A stretch of DNA of 55,618 nucleotides from IDS-8 sp964424805 (GTDB lineage Bacteria > Pseudomonadota > Gammaproteobacteria > Steroidobacterales > Woeseiaceae), in the NCBI GenBank assembly GCA_964424805.1, contig CAYRKH010000016.1, forward strand, positions 1 to 55,618. The letters are read 5' to 3'. Below are positions 34,904 through 42,094 of the stretch, one piece after another. Within the stretch, counting starts at the first letter, position 1; each line of letters begins with the position of its first letter. A program made the position numbers and the translations under genes. The notes under the pieces are model-generated. The model was not told the origin of the DNA. It made no database searches and saw only the letters and a list, made by a program, of their open reading frames with translations.

Positions 34904-35946
34904 CGGTGGCCGGAGCTGATCCCGCCTCGTAGCACGTAGGCCTGGTAGCCGCGCTCGCTCAGGATGTAGGCGCCGGCCGAGCTGCGGCGGCCGGTGTCGC
35001 AGCAGACGACGTACTTCTTCTTGGGATCCAGCGTGTTGATCTTCAGCCGGATGAAGTACAGCGGGATGTTGATGGCGCCGTCGTGATGGTGGTTTTCGAA
35101 TTCGCTCGGCAGGCGGACGTCCAGCCACTGGCCGCCGCTCTTCACGATCGCTTCCGCTTCCGCCGGGCTCACCCATTCGAGCATGGGCTCGTTCAGCAGC
35201 CGCTTGAAGTCGTCCTTGCCGAGACGCATCACGGCGCCGTCGGCCATCATCGTCACGGTGGCGTTGCGCTTGGCGTCGGAGATGAGCGCCTCTTCGCCGA
35301 AGGTATCGCCGACTGTCAGTTCCGCGAGCTTGATGCCGTCCTTGTTCAGCGGCGTTTCACGCGTAACGAGCGCCTTGCCGCGCGTGAGCACGTAGAAGTA
35401 GTCGCCTTCCGCACCCTGCTTGATGACGACGTCGCCTGACTTGTAATTGATCTGCTGCATGCGCATGAAGATCGCCTGGATGTTCGCCGGCGGAATCTTG
35501 TGGAATGCCTTGGTCTGCAGCAGCATCGTCATCCAGTCGTCGCCGCCGACGTCGGTCTTGCCCTGCAGCTCGGAGACTTCGTAGGAACCGGTCTGGTCCC
35601 AGGTCAGCATCACGTCGAGCAGGTCGCTGTCTATCGAGATGTACTGCAGGCGATCGCGCGCCCGGGCCGTCACGCGGCGCGGGAACATCGGCGATACCGG
35701 GTTACGGGCGCTGTCGGTGCCCCCCTGGATCAGCTCCTGCACTTCGCCCTGGTCGATCAGTTCGAGCGTGCCGGAGACGACGTAGACGGTGAGCTTCTCG
35801 GTATCACCTTCCTTGAACAGGATCTGCTGCGGCGACAGCTCGCGCAGCTGCACCTTCCTGGCGAGGGCGGCGAGGTTGTCCCGTTTCAGCCCGTCGAGGG
35901 GGGAGAAGCTCTTGAGCAGTTCAGTATCCAGCTGCTCGTCCGTCAT
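34900..35946 (-). CDS. Two cyclic-nucleotide-binding domains fused to a rhodanese domain
   Basis: 348-residue cytoplasmic protein. The first CNB-like domain spans about 15-125 (FKEGDTEKLTVYVVSGTLELI). The second is about 135-265 (INYKSGDVVIKQGAEGDYFYVLTRGKALVTRE, GDTFGEEALISDAKRNATVTMMADG). A C-terminal rhodanese domain (about 270-340) has the active-site CDTGRRSS with Cys316. No helix-turn-helix is seen, so it is not a Crp-type transcription factor. FGEEALI...RNATV resembles a ligand-binding phosphate cassette but lacks its typical Arg spacing. The function is unknown; a signal-gated sulfur-transfer or scaffold role is only a guess. The stop codon lies in a REP. Confidence 0.82.
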   Translation of the reverse strand: MTDEQLDTELLKSFSPLDGLKRDNLAALARKVQLRELSPQQILFKEGDTEKLTVYVVSGTLELIDQGEVQELIQGGTDSARNPVSPMFPRRVTARARDRLQYISIDSDLLDVMLTWDQTGSYEVSELQGKTDVGGDDWMTMLLQTKAFHKIPPANIQAIFMRMQQINYKSGDVVIKQGAEGDYFYVLTRGKALVTRETPLNKDGIKLAELTVGDTFGEEALISDAKRNATVTMMADGAVMRLGKDDFKRLLNEPMLEWVSPAEAEAIVKSGGQWLDVRLPSEFENHHHDGAINIPLYFIRLKINTLDPKKKYVVCCDTGRRSSAGAYILSERGYQAYVLRGGISSGHR

Positions 35947-36085
35947 TTTTCATCCTGATTCACTCTCTGGGTCTGGCATCCGGGCCAGGCTCTTATTCTA
36001 TCGCCCATTCACACCCGGCCGAAACCGCGGCGGGCTGCAGCGTGAAGCGTCGCACAATTTGCCCGCACATGGGAGAACAGGGGTA

Positions 36086-38167
36086 TCACTTTTCATCCCT
36101 CGCGGTCTCTTCCGCGAACCGGGACCAGCCGTCGTGCGGCCTGAACCAGTCGCCGTGCTTCGCTTGCAGCGCCTCGAGCGTCGCGCGCACCTCGGCCACG
36201 CCGCGATCGCGCGCATACCGGAGCGGCCCCCCGCGAAACGGCGCGAACCCGGTACCGAAGATCACGCCCGCATCCAGGAGGTCGGCGTCCGCAACGACGC
36301 CTTCCGACAGGCAGGCGACCGATTCGTTGACCATGGGCAGGATGAGGCGATCCGTGATGTCACCGGGCGTGCCTTGCCCGGCGTTGCCCTCGCGCTCCGG
36401 CAGGACCGGCTTGCCGCCCTCCCAGCGATAGAAGCCCTGTCCGGATTTGCGGCCGAGGTGACCTTTCTCGACCATTGCCTTCAGGCGCGGCGGCACCGGC
36501 CGGTCGAATGCGGCGCCCAGCACTTTCGAGACGTTCAGCGCGATATCGAGCCCGACGGTGTCGATGAGCTCGATCGGTCCGGCGGGCATGCCGAAATCCT
36601 TTGCCGCGCGGTCGATCGCCGACAGTGGCACGCCGGCTTCTGCCAGCTCCATCGCCTGCGCCAGGTAGGGCGCGAGCACGCGGTTCACCACGAATCCCGG
36701 CGAGCTCATGCACTCCAGCGGGAACTTGCCGATGTCGCGGACGAAGGCGAAGGCGGTATCCAGCACCGACTGCTCGGTATCCTCGCAGCGGATCACCTCC
36801 ACCAGCGGCAGCTTCGCGACGGGGTTGAAGAAGTGCAGCCCGATGAACCGGCCGGGCTGGTCCAGCCCGCTGCGCAGCGCCTCCAGCCGCAGGCTCGACG
36901 TGTTGGTGGCGAGCACGCCCTCCGGCGCCATCTTCGCCTGCACGTCGGCATAGAGCTGCTGCTTGGCCTCGAGGTTCTCGAAGATCGCCTCGATGACGAG
37001 ATCGGCGTCCGCGATGCCATTGCCCGCCACGTCCGCCTTGAGCCGCTTCGACGTCTCCTCGCGCTCCCGGTCGTCCCGCACCTTGCGGGCGAACAGCTTT
37101 GACGCGCGCTCCAGCGCCGGGCGCAGGTACTGCTCCTCGCGATCCTGCAGCGTCACCTCCAGGCCCCGCAGGGCGCACCAGGCGGCGATGTCGCCGCCCA
37201 TCACGCCGGCGCCCACCACGTGCAGTTTCCGCACGCGGTGCGCGGGCTTGCCGCCCTGCGATTTCAGCCGGTTCTGGAGGAAGAACACGCGCACCAGGTT
37301 GCGCGAGGTGCTGCCGCACATCAGCTCGGCGATCGAGCGCGCTTCCGCCTCGAACCCGGTGCGTTCCGAGGCGCCGTGCCGCCGCCACAGGTCGACGATG
37401 GCGTACGGGGCGGGGTAGTGGTCCGGGCGGGCGTGGGCGTCCACCTGGCGGCGCAGCGCGCGGGCGACGAACGGCCGCGCCGGCAGCAGGCTCATGAGCC
37501 GGTCGAGCAGCGGCGGGCTGGCCGGCGGCCGCTCGGCCGCGATGATCTCCCGCGCGGCTTGCTTCCAGTTGTCCGGTGAAACGATACGATCGACCAGGTT
37601 GATGCGAATCGCTTTGGACGGTGTGACGGGCTTGCCGGTCAGCATGAGCTCCATCGCGGCGCGCACCCCGCAGAGCCTGACCGCGCGTACCGTACCGCCG
37701 AAACCGGGGTGGATGCCGAGCTGGACCTCCGGGAGCCCGAGTATCGGTTTCGGGTTCTGCAGCACAATGCGGTGGTCGCAGGCGAGCGCCAGCTCGAGCC
37801 CGCCGCCGAGGGCGTAGCCGTTGATCGCCGCGACGGTCGGGCAGCGCAGGGCGGCCACGCTATCGAGCACCTGCTGCCCGAGACGGATGAGCCGGTAACC
37901 CTCTTCCGGGGTTTCGATCGTCGTGAACTCGTTGATGTCGGCACCCATCACGAAGCCGTTCTGCTTGCCGGAATGGATCACGAGACCTCGCGGCGGGTCC
38001 TTCTCGTAGGGCGCGATCGCCTCCGCCAGCTCCTCCAGCACCGGCCGGGACAGCACGTTGGCGCTGCCGTCGCTTTTGTCGATGCGCAGCCAGACGATGC
38101 CGTCGTGGTCTCGTTCCGGGCGCCAGTGCGCAAATTCCCGCGTCCCGCTCTCGTTCGTGATGGTCAT
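36086..38167 (-). CDS. Fatty acid oxidation complex alpha subunit (enoyl-CoA hydratase / 3-hydroxyacyl-CoA dehydrogenase)
   Basis: 693-residue multifunctional beta-oxidation protein of the FadB/FadJ family. The N-terminal crotonase domain has GADINEF, AAINGYALGGGLELALACDHRI and LPEVQLGIHPGFGGTVR. The central NAD-binding domain starts at KLHVVGAGVMGGDIAAW. The C-terminal dehydrogenase parts include NTSSL, GLHFFNPVAKLPLVEVI, SSPGFVVNRVLAPYL and GRKSGQGFYRW. The ATG at 38167 follows GGAGCGAGG. No thiolase gene is adjacent, so the partner is elsewhere. It would feed acyl-CoA dehydrogenase/ETF electrons encoded earlier in the window. FadJ-like is preferred, not proven. Confidence 0.9.
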   Translation of the reverse strand: MTITNESGTREFAHWRPERDHDGIVWLRIDKSDGSANVLSRPVLEELAEAIAPYEKDPPRGLVIHSGKQNGFVMGADINEFTTIETPEEGYRLIRLGQQVLDSVAALRCPTVAAINGYALGGGLELALACDHRIVLQNPKPILGLPEVQLGIHPGFGGTVRAVRLCGVRAAMELMLTGKPVTPSKAIRINLVDRIVSPDNWKQAAREIIAAERPPASPPLLDRLMSLLPARPFVARALRRQVDAHARPDHYPAPYAIVDLWRRHGASERTGFEAEARSIAELMCGSTSRNLVRVFFLQNRLKSQGGKPAHRVRKLHVVGAGVMGGDIAAWCALRGLEVTLQDREEQYLRPALERASKLFARKVRDDREREETSKRLKADVAGNGIADADLVIEAIFENLEAKQQLYADVQAKMAPEGVLATNTSSLRLEALRSGLDQPGRFIGLHFFNPVAKLPLVEVIRCEDTEQSVLDTAFAFVRDIGKFPLECMSSPGFVVNRVLAPYLAQAMELAEAGVPLSAIDRAAKDFGMPAGPIELIDTVGLDIALNVSKVLGAAFDRPVPPRLKAMVEKGHLGRKSGQGFYRWEGGKPVLPEREGNAGQGTPGDITDRLILPMVNESVACLSEGVVADADLLDAGVIFGTGFAPFRGGPLRYARDRGVAEVRATLEALQAKHGDWFRPHDGWSRFAEETARDEK

Positions 38168-38192
38168 CCTCGCTCCCGTCGTGCTTGTAATT

Positions 38193-38933
38193 CTATTGGG
38201 CCGTAACCTCGAAATCGCAGATCAGCGGCAGGTGGTCGGAAAGCCGCACTCTCGGCACGTCGAAGCCGGTCACCTCGATGCCCTCCTGGTACAGGATGAA
38301 ATCCAGCTCCTTCCGGGGCGCGCGGCTCGGGTAGGAGGGCAGGTGGGCGGTATTGGCGCTTTTCAGGCCGGCGGCCCGCATGAAGAGATAGATCTCGTTT
38401 TCGCCCCAGAACGTGTTGAAGTCTCCGGCGACGATCACGGGCTTCTTGCTGGCCTCGATCAGGTCGTAGAGCTTGCGAAGCTGCAGGTGGCGATGCCGGT
38501 ATTTCAGGGACAGGTGCACGAGAAACACCGCGAAATGCTCCATCTCCAGCTCGATGATCAGGCGCTTGATGCCGGTGTCGAAGTAGTGAAAGGTCTCGCC
38601 CTGCACCCATGGCGCGGCCAGGAACGCGTTGCCCTGCTTGCGGATGATCGGCAGGAGCTGGTTGATCGACCGCTCGCCGTACTTGATCTCGTAGGAGGTC
38701 GTGAGCCCCAGCTCGGCGGCGATCGCCTCGGCCTGGTTCACGCCCCGGCTGCGGATGGAGCCGGTATCCACCTCGACGAGGCCGACGATGTCCGGCTTCG
38801 CGGCCCGGATGAACTCGATGATTTCGGGCAGCACGTTCTGGTTGCCGAGGATGTAACCGGCGCCCGGCAGCGGCATGTGCATGGACGCGCCGGCGCCCAC
38901 CGCATAGCGGATGTTATAGAGGAGTAGTCGCAT
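38193..38933 (-). CDS. Endonuclease/exonuclease/phosphatase (EEP) family protein
   Basis: 246-residue soluble hydrolase of the DNase I-like/EEP superfamily. Metal and catalytic motifs are LLYNIRYAVG (Asn), DIVGLVEVDTGS (Glu), VHLSLKYRHRHLQLRKL (His), VAGDFNTFWGENE (Asp/Asn), ELDFILY and the terminal LSDHLPLICDFEV (Asp-His). No signal peptide. Substrates of this family range from nucleic acids to phospholipid or inositol phosphates, and nothing here decides. It is divergent from the TIR-like gene across 228 bases. Confidence 0.85.
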   Translation of the reverse strand: MRLLLYNIRYAVGAGASMHMPLPGAGYILGNQNVLPEIIEFIRAAKPDIVGLVEVDTGSIRSRGVNQAEAIAAELGLTTSYEIKYGERSINQLLPIIRKQGNAFLAAPWVQGETFHYFDTGIKRLIIELEMEHFAVFLVHLSLKYRHRHLQLRKLYDLIEASKKPVIVAGDFNTFWGENEIYLFMRAAGLKSANTAHLPSYPSRAPRKELDFILYQEGIEVTGFDVPRVRLSDHLPLICDFEVTAQ

Positions 38934-39161
38934 CTGGGTTCGCCGGAATCATTGCGCCCGTGTAGTTGCCGTGCGAAGGCGCGGCGTACGATACCGAAAA
39001 GCGCGGAGCACGGGAAACGCACGAGTATGCCGCATTTCCCGGCCCGTTCGCAGGCGGGCGCCTGGGCGGGCGGCGGCCGCGGGTCGCAAAACCGCCCCTC
39101 CGGGATTGCAAAACCGCTTTTCCGACAGGACACTACCGACAGGAGGCTGCGGGAGACGACG

Positions 39162-39611
39162 GTGTATGAAAACAACCCGGTGCGGGTCTTCGTGACCCAC
39201 ACCTTCAGCGAAGACGAGGATTATCTGCGGGTATTCGAGTTTCTCGAGGGCGTGGACCGGTTCTTCTACCTGAACTGCAGCAAGCCCGAAGCGGTGCCGG
39301 GCAGCGGCGGCATGGAAGCGATCAAGGAAGAGCTGATCAACCAGGTCAAGGCCAGCGAGGCGGTGCTGGTGCTGGCGAGTCACTATGAGCGCAATCGCGA
39401 CCTGGTCGGCTTCCAGATGGACGTGGCCGATGCCAACGAGAAGCCGATGATCGCCATCCGGCCGTTCGGCGGCGTGGCGGAGACCCCGAAAGACCTGCTC
39501 GAGCGCGTGAACGAGCACATCGAGTGGAATTCGCGCGAAATCGCCGATGCCCTGCGCCGCCAGGCGCGCCTGGAGGATACCGCACGCTGGGACGTCATCG
39601 ACTTTCCCTGA
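39162..39611 (+). CDS. TIR-like (MTH538/DUF1863-type) domain protein
   Basis: 149-residue protein whose opening VRVFVTHTFSEDEDYLRVFEFLEG, central SEAVLVLASHYERNRDLVGFQMDVADANEKPMIAIRPFG and alternating strand/helix pattern look like the TIR-like flavodoxin fold of DUF1863/ThsB relatives. The start is GTG 39162 after GGGAG; a longer frame upstream to 38952 has low-complexity sequence and no family support. It lies 10 bases before the GlpQ-like gene and divergent from the EEP gene. The fold call is moderate. No NADase activity or defence role can be claimed from this. Confidence 0.55.
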   Translation: MYENNPVRVFVTHTFSEDEDYLRVFEFLEGVDRFFYLNCSKPEAVPGSGGMEAIKEELINQVKASEAVLVLASHYERNRDLVGFQMDVADANEKPMIAIRPFGGVAETPKDLLERVNEHIEWNSREIADALRRQARLEDTARWDVIDFP

Positions 39612-39621
39612 AACGAGGCAC

Positions 39622-40566
39622 ATGCTGATCATTGCGCACCGGGGCGCTTCCGGCTACCTGCCGGAGCACACGCTCGAGGCGAAGGCTCTCGCTTACGCCC
39701 AGGGTGCCGATTACCTCGAGCAGGACGTCGTGGCCACCCGCGACGACCGGCTGGTGGTACTGCACGATATCCACCTCGACCGTGTCACCGACGTCGCGGC
39801 GCGTTTCCCGGACCGCCGCCGGCCGGACGGCCGCTGGTACGCGCGGGATTTCGACCTCGCCGAGCTCGAGACGCTGAACGTGCACGAGCGGCGGGCCGCG
39901 GACGGCGCGGCCGTGTACCCGGGGCGTTTCCCGACCGGCACGGGCGCTTTCCGGGTTCCCACGCTGGAAGCCGAGATCGAGATGATCCAGGGGCTCAACC
40001 GCTCGACCGGGCGCCGGGTGGGCATCTACCCCGAGATCAAGCGCCCGGCCTGGCACCGGGGCGAGGGGATCGACCTCGGCGCCCGGCTGCTCGAGATCCT
40101 GGACGGGTACGGCTACCGCCGGCGCGGGGATTCGGTGTACGTGCAATGCTTCGACGCGGCCGAACTCGTGCGCCTGCGCGACGACTTGGGCTGCGACCTG
40201 AAGCTCGTCCAGCTCATCGGTGAGAACGCCTGGGGCGAATCCGGCACCGACTACGACGCGCTGCGCACGCGCCGCGGACTCGAGCGGCTTGCCGAGGTGG
40301 TGGACGGCATCGGGCCGTGGGTAGAGCAGCTCTACACGCCAGGCGCGGGAGGACCGGCGAAATCGACCGGCCTCGCCGGGGATGCCCGCAAGCTTGGGCT
40401 TGCCGTGCATCCCTATACCTTCAGGGCCGATGACCTCGCGCCGGGGTTCACATCCTTCGACGAGATGGTCCGCTGGTCCGCGCACGGACTGAAAGTCGAC
40501 GGGGTGTTCACCGACTTCCCCGACCTGGTCCGGCGGGCGCTCGGGCCGGACGGCGCAAACTCGTGA
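39622..40566 (+). CDS. Glycerophosphodiester phosphodiesterase, GlpQ-like, no signal peptide
   Basis: Hydrolyses glycerophosphodiesters to glycerol-3-phosphate and an alcohol. 314 residues, close to mature E. coli GlpQ: IAHRGASGYLPEHTLEAKALAYAQGADYLEQDVVATRDDRLVVLHD, LDRVTDVAARFPDRRRPDGRWYARDF, YPGRFP, VGIYPEIKRPAWHR, VYVQCFDAAEL, VHPYTFRADDL and GVFTDFPDLV. Catalytic His residues are in AHRG and LHD. Unlike periplasmic GlpQ the protein begins right at the first strand (MLIIAHRG), so it appears cytoplasmic. Ten bases separate it from the TIR-like gene, suggesting one transcript. Confidence 0.88.
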   Translation: MLIIAHRGASGYLPEHTLEAKALAYAQGADYLEQDVVATRDDRLVVLHDIHLDRVTDVAARFPDRRRPDGRWYARDFDLAELETLNVHERRAADGAAVYPGRFPTGTGAFRVPTLEAEIEMIQGLNRSTGRRVGIYPEIKRPAWHRGEGIDLGARLLEILDGYGYRRRGDSVYVQCFDAAELVRLRDDLGCDLKLVQLIGENAWGESGTDYDALRTRRGLERLAEVVDGIGPWVEQLYTPGAGGPAKSTGLAGDARKLGLAVHPYTFRADDLAPGFTSFDEMVRWSAHGLKVDGVFTDFPDLVRRALGPDGANS

Positions 40567-40731
40567 AGTGACCTGAATAAACAGCTGCAATACGATAACA
40601 GGCAAGGGAAAGTTTGGAAAAAGCCGGCAGGGTTGCGCCGGCGCATGGGCGCGGTACTGAGAACTCCGTCATGTCCCGCGCCGTAAAACGCAATAACCTA
40701 TGCGGCTGCTACCAGGGGAACGGATGCGGCA

Positions 40732-41250
40732 ATGCCCGAGGAGCTTTTCGACAACTGGCTGCTGACCGCGGGCGGCGCCTTCCTGCTGGGCTTCGTCGTC
40801 GCGAAGCTCGGCGGATGGCTCGGCAACAAGTTCGACGCCCGCGAACGCGATCCGCGCGACGACCGGATTCGCTCTCTGACCGCTGACGTGCGCGTCGCGC
40901 AGGTCACGGCCGAAAAGGCCAAGGCACAGCTGGAGGAGGCCACCCGGGATCTCACCGAAACGCAGAAGCTCGTCTCGGTGCGGGACGATCTCATCGCCGG
41001 CCAGGAGAAGAAGATCCGGCGCCTGAAGTCCGACCTGAAGGAATCCGTTCTGAAAACGCGCGAGCTGCGCACCGAGTTGACCGATCGCGCCACCGAGAAC
41101 ACCAGGTCCGAGGCCAGGCTGCGGGAGGTCGAGACCGAGCTGTCGGTCGTCCGCGCCTCGACCGACCTGCTCGCGAGCGGCATGCTCGACTACGGCAGCA
41201 GCGGCGAAAGCGAGGACGTGCCGGCGTTCACTCCGGGGGGGCGGCGGTAG
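40732..41250 (+). CDS. Membrane-anchored coiled-coil protein of unknown function
   Basis: 172 residues. A single hydrophobic segment at about 10-30 (LLTAGGAFLLGFVVAKLGGWLG) is followed by a long charged region (about 45-145) with heptad-like Lys/Glu/Arg/Leu pattern, predicted coiled coil. The Gly/Pro tail is short. The arrangement recalls YhcB-like or RmuC-like N-terminal regions, but no nuclease domain follows. It overlaps the convergent Frag1-like gene by 23 bases. No function assigned. Confidence 0.7.
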   Translation: MPEELFDNWLLTAGGAFLLGFVVAKLGGWLGNKFDARERDPRDDRIRSLTADVRVAQVTAEKAKAQLEEATRDLTETQKLVSVRDDLIAGQEKKIRRLKSDLKESVLKTRELRTELTDRATENTRSEARLREVETELSVVRASTDLLASGMLDYGSSGESEDVPAFTPGGRR

Positions 41251-41977
41251 AGGCCACCGTCGCCGGTGACGGCACGTTCTCACGGGATACGCCGGCACTG
41301 ACGCCGAACCGCGTTTCCCGCCAGTTGAAGTAGGTAATGATGAAATAGGCCTGCATCAGCATCGCAAAGACCCACTCGATGCGATTCTCGGCCGGGCGGC
41401 TTTCCTCGAGCACGGCCTTCAGCACCAGGTTCAATACGCCCAGCGCGAACGGTACCCAGCCGAGCACGAGTTGCGCGCGCACCAGCGGCAAGAGGCGGGT
41501 GCCCGGCCAGTTCCGGGCGCGCGGCAGCACCTTGTAGGCGAGGATGAGCTGGGCGATGACGTTGAGGGCGAAATACAGGTAGACGCCGTAGCGCCGCATG
41601 AACTCGTAGAAAGGCTGCTCGGTGCCGAGGAAGGTGACGTACAGGATGAGGAACAGCGAACCGGCGACACCGATGACGCCGATCGTCGGCCCACTGTAAT
41701 TCGCAACGCCGTCGGCGCGCTGCAGCGCCCGCAGCCACGCCACGTTGAACAGCCAGTAGCTCGCCAACAGGATCGACTGCGGCAGCATCGTCGCCTTGAA
41801 CAGGTAGCTCGCCGGCGGGTGCCGGCCCGTCGCGCTGATGGAGGTGCAACCGTCGAGGAACGGGTTGCAGACGGGCAGGCCGGCCGTGTCGATCGCTATC
41901 GAGTAGCAGGTGAAGACGGTAACGATGGGAACGAGGCCGACCACGATCGGCAGGATGCGGAGGACCATGGTCGCCAC
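41228..41977 (-). CDS. Frag1/DRAM/Sfk1-like six-helix membrane protein
   Basis: 249-residue polytopic protein with about six hydrophobic segments (LRILPIVVGLVPIVTVFTCYSIAI; MLPQSILLASYWLFNVAWL; TIGVIGVAGSLFLILYVTFLG; YGVYLYFALNVIAQLILAYKVL; AQLVLGWVPFALGVLNLVL; VFAMLMQAYFIITYF). The SISATGRHPPASYLFKATMLPQS stretch resembles the Frag1/DRAM/Sfk1 signature. GTG 41977 or ATG 41968 may be the start. Function in bacteria is unknown. It is divergent from the TonB-receptor operon. Confidence 0.65.
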   Translation of the reverse strand: MATMVLRILPIVVGLVPIVTVFTCYSIAIDTAGLPVCNPFLDGCTSISATGRHPPASYLFKATMLPQSILLASYWLFNVAWLRALQRADGVANYSGPTIGVIGVAGSLFLILYVTFLGTEQPFYEFMRRYGVYLYFALNVIAQLILAYKVLPRARNWPGTRLLPLVRAQLVLGWVPFALGVLNLVLKAVLEESRPAENRIEWVFAMLMQAYFIITYFNWRETRFGVSAGVSRENVPSPATVASTAAPPE

Positions 41978-42054
41978 AGGGTACCGGTGGCCGGAACCGC
42001 TGGCCAGCGCGGGAGGCAGGGATCTTGCTCACCGCTACAGGCCTGTGTCAATAT

Positions 42055-42074
42055 TGAAACTGAATTCAATTTCA
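42055..42074. promoter_or_regulatory. 20-bp near-perfect palindrome ahead of the receptor operon (candidate operator)
   Basis: TGAAA-C-TGAATTCA-A-TTTCA reads the same on both strands except for one base pair. It lies 20 bases before the receptor ATG, in a short A/T-rich pocket of otherwise GC-rich DNA. The operon ends with a TetR-family gene, for which such a palindrome would be a natural site. Promoter hexamers are not clear nearby. Confidence 0.5.
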
Positions 42075-42094
42075 TATTCCTCCGGGGAGCGGAA

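Noticed and set aside
38952..39161. N-terminal extension of the TIR-like protein
   Set aside because: The extra 70 residues are low-complexity and lack family similarity; GTG 39162 has a ribosome site.
39162..39611. Calling a Thoeris-like or other defence system from the TIR-like gene
   Set aside because: Only a fold-level resemblance; no ThsA, SLOG or effector gene is adjacent and the surroundings are not a defence island.
40614..40886. 90-residue open frame upstream of and overlapping the coiled-coil gene
   Set aside because: Arg/Ala-rich composition typical of shadow frames, no recognisable motif, and it overlaps a better supported gene.
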